A stretch of DNA of 64,000 nt from Paenibacillus ehimensis NBRC 15659 (GCF_004000785.1 NZ_BILX01000018.1:39545-103544), one strand, 5' to 3'. Shown: positions 45,025-53,751, counted from the stretch's first letter. Notes: generated from the sequence alone by a model not told the origin. Translations and numbers: made by a program.

Positions 45025-46487
45025 AGATGCGCCGAAGTCTGAAACGGCAGGTTGTCATGCGCTTTCTGGGGATTGTTCTGCTGACGCTCCTCCTGATGGA
45101 AGGCGTCTTCTTCTTTGCCGTCCGCCAGTTTTATTATAACGGCATCGCCAATGTGCTGACCAACCATGCCGTCGTCTCGGCGAACTTCTACGCCAACTTT
45201 GCGGGGGACTTGTTTTACAATAACTTGAGCCAGCATTTGAACCGGATGGTGCAGTATTTCGCTTACGAAACGGCGGAGCTGGAAATTGTGGACCGTAACG
45301 GCACGGTGCTGGCGGCGTCCAGCGGCTTTGACATACGGGAGCGCATTCGGACAAGCGATGTGAAGGAGGCTTGGGCGGGCCGGACCGGGGTATGGACCGG
45401 GAACCAAGCGGTGACCAACGAGCGCGTGATGGCCGTCTCCAACCCGCTCGTCTACGAAGGGCAGACGCTGGCGGTGATCCGGTATGTCACTTCGTTGACG
45501 GAGGTAGACCGGGTGCTGCGCACGATTTACGCCGTGTCGGCGGGCGTTGGCGCCGTCGTGCTGCTGCTGGTGCTGCTTGTCAGCCTTCCCTTCGCCAATT
45601 CGATCGTCCGGCCGATCAAACGGATGACGGCCGCTTCCGCTGAGATGGCCAAAGGCCGGTTCGACGTGCGGGTCAACGAATCGTATGATAACGAGATCGG
45701 CGAGCTGGCGGGGACGCTGAATTATATGGCCCGCGAAATCGTGCGCAGCGAAGCGCTCAAGAACGATTTTATTTCTTCCATCTCTCACGAGATTCGGACG
45801 CCGCTCAGCAGCATTAAGGGCTGGAGCGAAACGATTCTGACAGGCGGCATGGAGGACAAGGAGGAGACGCGGCTCGGGCTCGGCATCATCGCAAAGGAAA
45901 CCGACCGCTTGATCGGCCTCGTCGAGGAGCTGCTTGACTTCTCCAGACTGCACCAGAAAAGCATTACGCTCGATCTCGCCCGGGTGCCGATGAACGAGCT
46001 GCTGAGGGAGGCGGTGCTGCAAATGCGTTCCAAAGCGGAGCAAAAGCGGATCGACCTTCGATTGAACGTACCTTCCGAACCCATGACGGTCATCGGGGAT
46101 GCGAATCGGCTGAAGCAGGTTGGTTTGAATTTGATCGATAACGCGATCAAATTTACCGGGCCGGGAGGTTGCATTGCAATTTCTCTGGAGCGGGAAGACC
46201 GCGACGCTGTCGTGCGAGTCACGGATAACGGCATCGGGATATCGCGCGAGCATCTCGGAAACGTCCAAACGAAGTTTTACCAGGCGGACCCCAAAGCGGA
46301 AGGAACCGGCATCGGACTTGCCATTTGCCGGGAGATCGTCGACCTGCACCAAGGCGCGATCCGGCTCGATTCGGCAGAAGGGGAAGGAACGACGGTAACG
46401 GTCCGGCTGCCGTTGGAAGAGGTCGAAGCTCAGGGCACGGAAGCTCCCCGCGCATCATTTGACAAGCCTGAATCCGATGGGGGATAA
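45021..46487 (+). CDS. Sensor histidine kinase
   Basis: 488 aa. Two membrane helices (about 15-38 and 168-192) enclose an extracellular sensor of about 130 residues with a PAS/double-Cache-like ELEIVDRNGTVLAASSGFD strand. A HAMP domain (IVRPIKRMTAASAEMAKGRFDVRV), the H box SHEIRTPLSS (His256), and the N, D, F and G boxes (NLIDNAIKF, VTDNGIGI, GTGIGLAI) follow. Its start overlaps the regulator stop (ATGA). It phosphorylates the regulator at 44317; the overlapped lipoprotein may be part of its sensing unit. Confidence 0.95.
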   Translation: MKMRRSLKRQVVMRFLGIVLLTLLLMEGVFFFAVRQFYYNGIANVLTNHAVVSANFYANFAGDLFYNNLSQHLNRMVQYFAYETAELEIVDRNGTVLAASSGFDIRERIRTSDVKEAWAGRTGVWTGNQAVTNERVMAVSNPLVYEGQTLAVIRYVTSLTEVDRVLRTIYAVSAGVGAVVLLLVLLVSLPFANSIVRPIKRMTAASAEMAKGRFDVRVNESYDNEIGELAGTLNYMAREIVRSEALKNDFISSISHEIRTPLSSIKGWSETILTGGMEDKEETRLGLGIIAKETDRLIGLVEELLDFSRLHQKSITLDLARVPMNELLREAVLQMRSKAEQKRIDLRLNVPSEPMTVIGDANRLKQVGLNLIDNAIKFTGPGGCIAISLEREDRDAVVRVTDNGIGISREHLGNVQTKFYQADPKAEGTGIGLAICREIVDLHQGAIRLDSAEGEGTTVTVRLPLEEVEAQGTEAPRASFDKPESDGG

Positions 46488-46559
46488 TGGAAAAGACCGG
46501 GGCGAATCCGTTTCCATTCGCACGTTCGACTTTTCACTTTCTGAAAGGGAGGATGAATG

Positions 46560-47126
46560 ATGTCTTACGATGTAGCGATTATCGGAGCAGGACCTGCAGG
46601 AGCAAGCGCTGCTCTCTTCACGGCGAAGGCGGGCAAGAAGACGCTGGTGATTGACAGCGATCAGAGCATTACGAAGCGCGCTTGGGTGGAAAACCATTAC
46701 GGCGTAGCCGAGATTACCGGGCCGGACCTGGTGGAGATCGGGAAGAAGCAGGCGGCCAAGTTCGGAGCCGAGCTGGTGCAAGGCAAAGTCGTCGCCGTTG
46801 CGAAGGAAGGCGAAGGATTCCGCTTGGAGACGGAGAACGGAAGCTACGAAGCGAAGCATGTCGTGCTCGCCACGGGGCTGAACGCCGAGCTGGCGCAGCA
46901 GATCGGCGTGAATACGAAGCCGGGAACCGAGCCGCGGATCAAAACCGTAGTCGACGCTACCCCGGAAGGCAAGACGAACGTGCCGGGCATTTGGGCGGCC
47001 GGGACAGCGGCGGGCGTGAGCGTGCATACGATCATTACCGCAGGCGACGGGGCCAAGGTTGCGATCAATTTGATCAGCGAGCTGAACGGCGAGCGTTATG
47101 TCGACCACGACGTGTTAAAAGCATAG
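46560..47126 (+). CDS. Short FAD-binding thioredoxin reductase-like protein
   Basis: 188 aa. YDVAIIGAGPAGASAALFTAKAGKKTLVID is the FAD dinucleotide motif, and VPGIWAAGTAAGVSVHTIITAGDGAKVAINL the closing FAD motif of thioredoxin reductase-like proteins. The central NADPH domain and the redox CxxC are absent, so the protein is only the FAD domain, about 60 percent of normal length. The ATG at 46560 is 7 bases after GGGAGG. It may need a partner for electron supply. A terminator follows. Confidence 0.8.
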   Translation: MSYDVAIIGAGPAGASAALFTAKAGKKTLVIDSDQSITKRAWVENHYGVAEITGPDLVEIGKKQAAKFGAELVQGKVVAVAKEGEGFRLETENGSYEAKHVVLATGLNAELAQQIGVNTKPGTEPRIKTVVDATPEGKTNVPGIWAAGTAAGVSVHTIITAGDGAKVAINLISELNGERYVDHDVLKA

Positions 47127-47136
47127 ATGCGCAAGA

Positions 47137-47169
47137 AGGCGGCCTCCAGCTGTGGAGGACCGCTTTTTT
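47137..47169 (+). terminator. Terminator of the FAD protein gene
   Basis: GCGG-CTCCA pairs with TGGAG-CCGC around a short loop, then TTTTTT. Confidence 0.8.
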
Positions 47170-47587
47170 AGTATGAAGTGCAATCCGCATCCTTTGATGC
47201 TCAAGAAAGGAAAGGGCTGTCCGGTTCGTTGAAAAGCTATTAATGACGCCCCTTGTACCTTCAAATGAGCAATCTGCGAGGGCAGGGTGAGGGCTGGAGG
47301 TCCCGGCTTAACAATAGAGGAACTAGCATGTGTTATGCTAAAGTTTTGGGCCGCTGACGAGCACATAGCGGAAGTCAAAGTGCACTAAGCTTGTCGAAAA
47401 ATGTTCAAGCTGCCGAGGAAGAAGGCGATAGGGTCCTTTTAGTTCCGCTATTTAGGGGAAGCCTGCGGATTCCAGTCCAATAACGCACAGCAGATCATCT
47501 ATTTTGTTGGTTGGGACCGGCTGCATGCCCCGGAAGCTTGCGTTGGCTCGTTTCATCTCGTTTTTCCGCCGGTGACTCTCTCGACTT

Positions 47588-47720
47588 GTAACGCGCCACT
47601 CGTAATGCTCATTGAAGTAACTCTCGCCGGCTCACAACTCAGCCTTTGAAAGCTGTCAACGTTCATAAACTCTTAATGTACGTAAACTCACGTCACCCTT
47701 AATCTCCCGCCACTTGTAAG
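47588..47720. repeat. Degenerate GTAA(C/T) repeats in a gene-free region
   Basis: From 47170 to 47810 no gene can be supported. Within it, short units with a GTAAC, GTAAT, TTAAT or GTAAG core recur at 47588, 47602, 47617, 47673, 47682, 47699 and 47716, often 14-17 bases apart and preceded by ACT or CTC. On the minus strand they read as RTTAC units. They lie just downstream of the KDPG aldolase gene. Degenerate intergenic repeat; function unknown. Confidence 0.4.
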
Positions 47721-47810
47721 CTTCACGGCAACACCGGAGAAGGACTCGTGCCGGAGCGGCAATTTCGCATATTGCTTTAAGCAGCAGGTCCCTCCTCAAA
47801 CCGACGCGAT

Positions 47811-48446
47811 TCAGCCTCTGGACCGCTCTACGAGCCGGGCCGCTTTATCCCGCACCCAGGCAAAATTGCCGGCAGCAATTTCCTTCAGGTTCACGAGCGA
47901 GCCGCCGATGCCGACACCGTAGCAGCCGATCTTCATAAACTCCGCGATGTTGTCCTCGTTCACACCGCCGACCGCTATCATCGGGATATGATTCAGCGGG
48001 CCCATCAATTCCTTGATGTAGCCGATACCGAGGCTGGCGCCCGGAAATATTTTCACCGCCGTCGCCCCGGCTTTCCAGGCTTTCACAACTTCCGTTGGCG
48101 TCATCGCTCCCGGGAAAATCGGAGCGCCGCGCTCCACAGCGTAACGGATCACCTGCTCGTCCGTGTTCGGAGTAACCAAGTACGACGCCCCGGCATCCAG
48201 CGCTTTCCGGGCGTCGTCCACGTCCACGACGGTCCCTGCGCCGATGTACATCCGCTCCCCGAACCGGGTCTGGAGCCGTTCGATCATGCCAAGCGCCCCC
48301 GGCGTATTCAGCGTCACTTCCATGACCGGCACCCCGCCGCTGGCCAGCGCATCCGCCAAGCCCTCGATATGCCGTTCCTCCACGCCGCGCACAATGGCGA
48401 CGATCCTTACTTTCTCGATCAACTGAAGCCCTTGTTCCTGATCCAT
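47811..48446 (-). CDS. eda: KDPG/KHG aldolase
   Basis: 211 aa class I aldolase barrel. VAIVRGV, VMEVTLNTPGALGMIERL with the catalytic Glu, GAGTVVDVDDARKALDAGASYLVTPN, and KIFPGASLGIGYIKELMGPL with the Schiff-base Lys and the Lys-Phe-Phe-Pro-like motif identify it. It splits 2-keto-3-deoxy-6-phosphogluconate or hydroxyketoglutarate to pyruvate. I start at the second ATG (48446), 9 bases after GGGAGG. It stands alone; no edd or KDG kinase is adjacent. Confidence 0.92.
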   Translation of the reverse strand: MDQEQGLQLIEKVRIVAIVRGVEERHIEGLADALASGGVPVMEVTLNTPGALGMIERLQTRFGERMYIGAGTVVDVDDARKALDAGASYLVTPNTDEQVIRYAVERGAPIFPGAMTPTEVVKAWKAGATAVKIFPGASLGIGYIKELMGPLNHIPMIAVGGVNEDNIAEFMKIGCYGVGIGGSLVNLKEIAAGNFAWVRDKAARLVERSRG

Positions 48447-48596
48447 CCGCTGCATCCTCCCGTGTTGGCTTGCTTTTATCCCATTGTCGCGGGGATAAGC
48501 CCCCGTTTCATTGACTTCATTATACCTTCTTTTTTTTAAATGCCAACTGTGCTAACCTGATTTTATGGAAACCATATCTAGGAGCTGATCCGAAAG

Positions 48597-49655
48597 ATGA
48601 GTGTGAACGAACCGGTCAAACTAACCTCTTACTCAACAAAAGGCGGATGCGGCTGCAAAATCGGTCCGGCGGACCTGCAGCAGGTGATCCGGACGCTTCC
48701 ACCGGCGGCGCCCGATCCGAACCTGCTCGTCGGTCTCGATACGAGCGACGATGCCGGGGTGTACAAGCTGACGGACGAGCTGGCGCTGGTCCAAACCGTC
48801 GACTTCTTTACGCCCATCGTCGACGATCCTTACGCTTTCGGCCAGGTTGCGGCGGCCAATGCGCTAAGCGACATCTATGCGATGGGCGGGAAGCCGCTAA
48901 CGGTGCTGAACATCGTGGCCTTTCCGATCAAGAAGCTGGACAAGCAAGTATTGGCCGATATCTTGCGCGGTGCGGGCGATAAGGTCAAAGAAGCCGGAGC
49001 GACGCTCGTAGGGGGCCACTCCATTGACGATAACGAGCCGAAGTTCGGTCTTGCCGTCACCGGACTGGTGCACCCGTCCAAAGCGAAAACGAATGCGGGG
49101 GCCAAGCCGGGAGACAAGCTGATTCTGACCAAGCCGATCGGCGTCGGCATCTTAACGACCTCAATCAAGAAGGATGCCTTAAGCCCGGAAGAAATCGATC
49201 GGGTCACGAAGGTCATGACTACGTTGAACAAGACGGCTGCGGAAACGATGGAGCCGTACGACGTGCACGGTTGTACGGACGTGACCGGCTTCGGGCTGCT
49301 CGGCCACGCGGCCGAGATGGCCAAAGGCAGCGGCGTAGGCGTGCGCATCGGGAAGGCCCAGGTGCCGGTGCTGCCTCGTGTCCGTGAGCTGGCCGAAGCG
49401 GGCTTTGTCCCGGGCGGCACCAAGAACAACTACGCGCACCTTGAAGGCACCGTCGGCTTCGCCGAATCCATCGATCAGATAGATCAATGGATTCTCTGCG
49501 ACGCTGTGACCTCCGGTGGGCTGCTGATCGCCGTCGCCGCGGACAAGGCCGACGCCCTGCTGGGCGACCTGCGCCGCGCAGGCGTGGAGGCTGCGATCAT
49601 CGGCGAGACGACCGCCGGCCATCCGGGCGAAATCCGCGTCCTGGAATCGCTGTAA
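48597..49655 (+). CDS. selD: Selenide, water dikinase (selenophosphate synthase)
   Basis: 352 aa. GGCGCK holds the catalytic residue as Cys18, encoded by TGC and not by a TGA selenocysteine codon, followed by Lys21. DTSDDAGVYKL, QTVDFFTPIVDDPYAFGQVAAANALSDIYAMGG and GHSIDD are SelD motifs. It makes selenophosphate from selenide and ATP. mnmH starts 31 bases downstream, so the selenium is at least for tRNA 2-selenouridine. No selA or selB is seen in the window. Confidence 0.96.
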   Translation: MSVNEPVKLTSYSTKGGCGCKIGPADLQQVIRTLPPAAPDPNLLVGLDTSDDAGVYKLTDELALVQTVDFFTPIVDDPYAFGQVAAANALSDIYAMGGKPLTVLNIVAFPIKKLDKQVLADILRGAGDKVKEAGATLVGGHSIDDNEPKFGLAVTGLVHPSKAKTNAGAKPGDKLILTKPIGVGILTTSIKKDALSPEEIDRVTKVMTTLNKTAAETMEPYDVHGCTDVTGFGLLGHAAEMAKGSGVGVRIGKAQVPVLPRVRELAEAGFVPGGTKNNYAHLEGTVGFAESIDQIDQWILCDAVTSGGLLIAVAADKADALLGDLRRAGVEAAIIGETTAGHPGEIRVLESL

Positions 49656-49685
49656 GCCGCAGCCCTCATATGAAGCAAAGGAGCG

Positions 49686-50726
49686 ATGGACGCGTTGCTA
49701 CAAGACATCACCGTGCAGGAGCTCCTGCGCCTGCATAAAGAACGGGAGCTGACACTCGTCGACGTCCGCTCTCCGGGAGAGTTCAAAGAATTTACGATCC
49801 CCGGCAGCTTGAACATACCGCTTTTCGATGACCGGGAGCGGGCGGAGATCGGTACAACCTACAAGCAGGTCAGCATCGAAGCGGCTAAGCAGCGCGGGCT
49901 TGAGATCGTGTCCGCCAAGCTGCCGGCCTTTATCCGGGAATTTCAGGCGCTCGGCCCGAACAAAGCCGTCTTCTGCTGGCGGGGCGGTATGCGAAGCCGG
50001 ACATCGGCCACGCTGCTGTCGCTCATGGGCATCCGCGCCTACCGGCTGACCGGAGGCATCCGGGCTTACCGTCAGTGGGTAGTCCGGACGCTTGAGTCGT
50101 TCGAGCTCAAGCCCAAGGTCGTCGTCATTGCCGGCCATACCGGCACCGGCAAGTCGCTGCTTCTCCGCAAGCTGGCCGAACGGGGCTACCCCGTGCTCGA
50201 TCTTGAGCGGATGGCCGGACACCGCGGCTCCATCTTCGGACAGATCGGGCTTGCGCCGAACAACCAAAAGACGTTCGAATCGCTGCTTGTCCATGAACTG
50301 CTGCGCTATGAGGACCGGCCTTTCGTGCTGATGGAGGCGGAAAGCCGCCGGATCGGCCGGGCGGTCATGCCCGACTTTCTGGCGGAAGCCAAAGCAAGCG
50401 GCATTCCGATCCGGATCGAGGTTCCGTTGGAAGAGCGGATACGGCACATCGTGCAGGAGTATCGGCCGCAGGAGCACGCGGACGCTTGCCTTGCCGCTTT
50501 TCGGCAAATTCGCCGCCGGATTCATACGCCGGTTGCCGCGCAAATCGAGCGGCATCTGCTGGACCGAGAATTCGAGGAAGCCGCAAGGCTGCTGCTCGAA
50601 TATTACTACGATCCGCGCTACGAGCATGCGGAGGAACGTTATACCATGGAGCCGATCCGACTCCGCGTCCGTCATGCGGATGAAGCCGTGGAGCGCATCG
50701 AGCGGGAGCTGGAGCGGCTGTTCTAA
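49686..50726 (+). CDS. mnmH: tRNA 2-selenouridine synthase
   Basis: 346 aa. An N-terminal rhodanese domain (VDVRSPGEFKEFTIPGSLNIPLFDDRERAEIGTTYKQ, catalytic Cys in AVFCWRGGMRSRTSA) is fused to a P-loop domain (GHTGTGKSLLLRKL, ending in the YYYDPRYEH motif). This is the SelU/YbbB layout. It replaces sulfur by selenium in the wobble mnm5s2U of Lys, Glu and Gln tRNAs, using selenophosphate and geranylated intermediates. The ribosome site AAAGGAG precedes the ATG. Confidence 0.95.
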   Translation: MDALLQDITVQELLRLHKERELTLVDVRSPGEFKEFTIPGSLNIPLFDDRERAEIGTTYKQVSIEAAKQRGLEIVSAKLPAFIREFQALGPNKAVFCWRGGMRSRTSATLLSLMGIRAYRLTGGIRAYRQWVVRTLESFELKPKVVVIAGHTGTGKSLLLRKLAERGYPVLDLERMAGHRGSIFGQIGLAPNNQKTFESLLVHELLRYEDRPFVLMEAESRRIGRAVMPDFLAEAKASGIPIRIEVPLEERIRHIVQEYRPQEHADACLAAFRQIRRRIHTPVAAQIERHLLDREFEEAARLLLEYYYDPRYEHAEERYTMEPIRLRVRHADEAVERIERELERLF

Positions 50727-50735
50727 GCCGCACTT

Positions 50736-50762
50736 GAAAGCCTGGGCAACCAGGCTTTTTTT
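50736..50762 (+). terminator. Terminator of selD-mnmH
   Basis: AAGCCTGG pairs with CCAGGCTT around GCAA, followed by a seven-T run. Confidence 0.9.
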
Positions 50763-50979
50763 GCTGGCAGAAAAACGAATCTTAACCGCTTTTAAGGTCA
50801 TTTACACGAATAACGATTTTTTCTTTACATACGCGAGCCATATTTTTAACCGGCAGATCCGCCTCGTTCAAATTCGCGATTGTCATGCGTTCCGCACCGT
50901 CCTTGCAAGGGAAAAGCAAAACCTTTTCTTTCTGGTCGATTCGAGTCAAATGCAAGACGACGTATGCTGGATTCGCTGA
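50761..50979 (+). pseudogene. Possible receiver-like half upstream of winged-helix gene
   Basis: A frame open from before 50761 to a TGA at 50979 has coding character: ILTAFKVIYTNNDFFFTYA, NRQIRLVQIRDCHAF, LFFLVDSSQMQDDVCWI. It reads like a degenerate receiver (short strands and a VDSS turn). No ATG or ribosome site starts it; only TTG at 50761, inside the terminator T run, is available. Its TGA overlaps the ATG of the next ORF (TGATG). It is either a broken N-terminal half or an ORF with an unusual start. Confidence 0.35.
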
Positions 50980-51422
50980 TGACCGAAACGACGGCCCCGT
51001 TGATGATCGTAAATCCGGATGAGAAAGGCGCGCTGAAAAAGCTCATGCTCTTAGAGCAATCCATTTGCGAAATGACGCGGAGTCCGCTTCACTTCACCGA
51101 CGACACTTCCCGCCTCTCGAAGATTAGCGGCAAAGTGATGTTAACCGATCAGACGTTCTTTGATATCGCCAGCCACTGCATTTATACGAACGGGGAAGTC
51201 CGTCTGCTCTCCACCTTGGAATTTAAGCTGTTGTATTATTTGACCCAAAATGCAGGCAAGCATGTCCCGGCGAACGAACTGGTCGACTACTTGGGCACCT
51301 CGGAAGGCGTTCTGTATATTTATATCAACAAAATCCGCAGCACAATCGAACCGGATCCGCAGAAGCCTACCGTCCTGCTGAACGAGCGGGGCAAAGGGTA
51401 TATTTTAAATCGGACGGCTTGA
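50979..51422 (+). CDS. Winged-helix DNA-binding protein without receiver
   Basis: 147 aa from the ATG at 50979 (another ATG is at 50964). The C-terminal 90 residues are an OmpR/PhoB-type winged helix: SHCIYTNGEVRLLSTLEFKLLYYLTQNAGKHVPANELVDYLG, then LYIYINKIRSTIEPDPQ and LLNERGKGYIL. The recognition helix differs from the usual VDVHIRRLR. No phospho-acceptor domain is fused. Translation appears coupled to the preceding frame through TGATG, so the two may be halves of one regulator. A terminator follows. Confidence 0.7.
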   Translation: MTETTAPLMIVNPDEKGALKKLMLLEQSICEMTRSPLHFTDDTSRLSKISGKVMLTDQTFFDIASHCIYTNGEVRLLSTLEFKLLYYLTQNAGKHVPANELVDYLGTSEGVLYIYINKIRSTIEPDPQKPTVLLNERGKGYILNRTA

Positions 51423-51438
51423 CCAGATAGGTGAACTA

Positions 51439-51471
51439 AGACCGGCTGTTAAGGAATCCGGTCTTTTTTGC
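51439..51471 (+). terminator. Terminator of the winged-helix gene
   Basis: AAGACCGG pairs with CCGGTCTT around a 12-base loop, then TTTTTT. Confidence 0.85.
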
Positions 51472-51598
51472 TGTCTTTTTTGGCAGGCTGCCCGTCCTTT
51501 TTTTCCGGAAGTTGTGTCAAACTGGGCGCCTCCGTCTTATACTGTACTATCTCATAGGCATTCGTCTAGAAGCGGCCCCGATAACGGAGGTGAAGGCC

Positions 51599-52042
51599 AT
51601 GTGGTGGCAATGGGGAGCGGCGGTCTGCATTTTTGCTTTTCTGGTGCTCATCGGGCTGGCTATACGCTTGGCGTATTTGGCGATCCGTGCCCTGAGGCAT
51701 GCAGAGACCGCGCTTGACACGATGCAGCAGCAGGTACGGCAAACCACGGAGAGCACCGAAAGCTTGCTTCGGGTGTCGACGGAGGTCATGCAGGATTTGC
51801 AAGGCAAAATGCAAGCGGTCGATGCCTGGTTTGCGGCGGCGGAGGAGACGGGAGAAGCGGTACAGCGGGTATCCCGGATCGTGAAAGCCGTGTCGCTCTC
51901 CATAGAGAGCACGGCACTTGAGGCGCGCAAAGCGTTACATAGCCATCGGGATACCGCAAACGACCTGATGGAGCTGACTGCCGCCGGCCTTCACCTCTGG
52001 CATCGCCTGCAAGCTTCCAGACCCATGAAATCAGAGGAGTGA
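51599..52042 (+). CDS. ytxG: DUF948 protein, YtxG-like
   Basis: 147 aa. One N-terminal membrane helix (residues about 6-28) is followed by a long coiled coil (LRHAETALDTMQQQVRQTTESTESLLRVSTEVMQDLQGKMQAVD) and VQRVSRIVKAVSLSIES, the DUF948 pattern of Bacillus YtxG. The ribosome site is GGAGGTG. The next gene is a YtxH-like protein, giving the same order as the Bacillus ytxGHJ stress operon. Function unknown; general stress control is known in Bacillus but no sigma-B site was identified here. Confidence 0.75.
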   Translation: MWWQWGAAVCIFAFLVLIGLAIRLAYLAIRALRHAETALDTMQQQVRQTTESTESLLRVSTEVMQDLQGKMQAVDAWFAAAEETGEAVQRVSRIVKAVSLSIESTALEARKALHSHRDTANDLMELTAAGLHLWHRLQASRPMKSEE

Positions 52043-52047
52043 AGAAC

Positions 52048-52452
52048 ATGACACAGGAAAAAAGAAATAAAGACTTGCTCGTCGGAGCCGTAATTGGCAG
52101 CGTGCTTGGCGCGGTGACGGCGCTGCTGTTTGCGCCTAAATCCGGACGCGAGCTGCGCGCCGACCTGAAAGAGGGCTACCATCAGGTGAGCGAGAAGACG
52201 CAGCAAATCGCAGGAGACGTTGCGGAAAAATCGAAGCGGATCGTCTCCGCCGTATCGGATAAAGCGCACACTGCAGCGGAAAGCATCGGGCGCACGACAT
52301 CGGAGATGGCGGGAAAAGCGAAGCAGGCGGCGGTTCAAGTGAGTCAGGAAGTGAAATCGTGGCGCAGCGGCAAAACGGAGAGCGGCACTGACGATGTAGC
52401 CGCAGCCGAAGCGTCCATCGCCGCCACGACAGCCGAGCGCGAGGAGCACTAA
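52048..52452 (+). CDS. ytxH: YtxH-like general stress protein
   Basis: 134 aa. KDLLVGAVIGSVLGAVTALLFAPKSGRELRADLKEGY is the YtxH signature: a glycine-rich membrane helix, then APKSGRELR. A long Ala/Lys/Glu-rich amphipathic helical tail follows. GAGGAG is 8 bases before the ATG at 52048; a GTG three codons earlier overlaps the site. Linked to the ytxG-like gene by 5 bases. Confidence 0.85.
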   Translation: MTQEKRNKDLLVGAVIGSVLGAVTALLFAPKSGRELRADLKEGYHQVSEKTQQIAGDVAEKSKRIVSAVSDKAHTAAESIGRTTSEMAGKAKQAAVQVSQEVKSWRSGKTESGTDDVAAAEASIAATTAEREEH

Positions 52453-52465
52453 AGCTTGCTATGCA

Positions 52466-52508
52466 AAAAAACGGGATCTTCGGCGTCATGCCCGAGATCC
52501 CGTTTGCT
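52466..52508. terminator. Bidirectional terminator after ytxH
   Basis: AAACGGGATCT pairs with AGATCCCGTTT around a 16-base loop that holds CGG/CCG; A-rich on the left and T-rich on the right. It serves ytxH and the convergent minus gene. Confidence 0.8.
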
Positions 52509-52518
52509 TTTGTCGGAA

Positions 52519-53667
52519 TTACCATTTGGACGGATCGATCTTGCTCGGATCGAGCCCTTCCCAAATGTTTTTAATGTTCGCTTTGGCCGGCTCTTCGAAC
52601 ACCAGCCAGGCGGTTGGCAAATACCGTTCGCCGTATTCGCTCGAAGGCTTGTTCAAAATCTGGTTATCCTTGACCAGTACGGTCGAGGAACCGCCGTCCA
52701 GGTTGGCCGCCGTGACTGCGTCATGCTCCAGGAAAATATTCTGGATATCATACAACGTCGCCCCGATGCTGTATCCCGGCTGGCGTCCGTCGATGATGGC
52801 GAACATGATGGTGCCGTCGGCCTTTTGCGCCATGGAGGTGCGGGGAGCGATCCCCCAGCCGTCCGCCTGATTTTTGATCATGCCCACGCCGTTGACGATA
52901 AACTTCGGAGCGAAGGTGACCGCTTCCTGAACGCCCATTTTGATCAGCTCGTTCGGCGTATATTTGCCGGCGACCATCTTGCCGTCCTTATCGATCCCGA
53001 CAATATGATTGCGCGTGTTCATGCCGCCGTCGTTGTAGAAAATTTTCCCGCCTGACATCACGAGGCCGGTCGGCTGAAAGCCGTTGCCTTTCCACTCCGG
53101 ATCGACGAATCCGCCTGCGTTGACGCCTGCGATGGCCCCCAGCCGCTTCACCATCGAGGAGACCTTCTCTCCTTTGCCCCGCGTGCCCGGGACGGCGATA
53201 CGAAGCGATTTCGGATCGTTGACGATCAGCAGCTTGCCTTTGAAGTTTTTTCCCTGAATGTCTTGTATCTCTACGGGAGGTTTTTTTTCGACAACCGCCA
53301 CCGGCTTTTTCTCAACGCGCACAAGGTCTTTATCCTTGATCTCCGAATATTTGTCAAATTGCGCCCAGTACCGGTCAACCCGTTTTTTGAGCTCTTCCTC
53401 GCCGATGAGGTATTTCGCCCAATCGCGGTGCTGCGTCGAAATAATCGTATCGGCCATCATCATGCGCAGATTCGTGCCGGTTTCCGTTAGAAAAAACCAC
53501 AAGCTGAACACACTTCCGAACAAAAATAGGAAAAAGAATGTATAGAGTGTAATTGAGGCCAGAGTGGACGAACGCCGTTTCTTCTTTTTAACCGGCTTCT
53601 TTTTTTTCTTTGCGGCAGCGGCAGCGGTCGTCTGAGTACGAGGACTGCCGGGCATCGGTACGGACAT
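52519..53667 (-). CDS. Phosphodiester glycosidase (NAGPA-like) membrane protein
   Basis: 382 aa. A lysine-rich cytoplasmic start (KKKKKPVKKKKRR) and one membrane helix precede an extracellular domain: VSSMVKRLGAIAGVNAGGFVDPEWKGNGFQPTGLVMSGGK, EAVTFAPKFIVNGVGMI, APRTSMAQKADGTIMFAIIDGRQPGYSIGATL and AVTAANLDGGSSTVLVKDNQI. These are the motifs of the phosphodiester glycosidase (DUF2233/NAGPA) domain, which removes sugars attached through phosphodiesters. Likely acts on wall polymers or exopolysaccharide. Confidence 0.9.
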   Translation of the reverse strand: MSVPMPGSPRTQTTAAAAAKKKKKPVKKKKRRSSTLASITLYTFFFLFLFGSVFSLWFFLTETGTNLRMMMADTIISTQHRDWAKYLIGEEELKKRVDRYWAQFDKYSEIKDKDLVRVEKKPVAVVEKKPPVEIQDIQGKNFKGKLLIVNDPKSLRIAVPGTRGKGEKVSSMVKRLGAIAGVNAGGFVDPEWKGNGFQPTGLVMSGGKIFYNDGGMNTRNHIVGIDKDGKMVAGKYTPNELIKMGVQEAVTFAPKFIVNGVGMIKNQADGWGIAPRTSMAQKADGTIMFAIIDGRQPGYSIGATLYDIQNIFLEHDAVTAANLDGGSSTVLVKDNQILNKPSSEYGERYLPTAWLVFEEPAKANIKNIWEGLDPSKIDPSKW

Positions 53668-53751
53668 AATTCAAATCCTTTCCATGGTATGGTTAGACTC
53701 CATCCTCCTTTATAAACGAAATAAAGCGAAAAAAGTTGCAAGACGGAGAAA

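Noticed and set aside
47115..47378. An 87-codon minus-strand frame in the gap before eda
   Set aside because: It runs back through a terminator, has no ribosome site and its composition is not protein-like.
48597..49655. Selenocysteine-containing SelD
   Set aside because: The active-site codon is TGC, and no in-frame TGA interrupts the gene.
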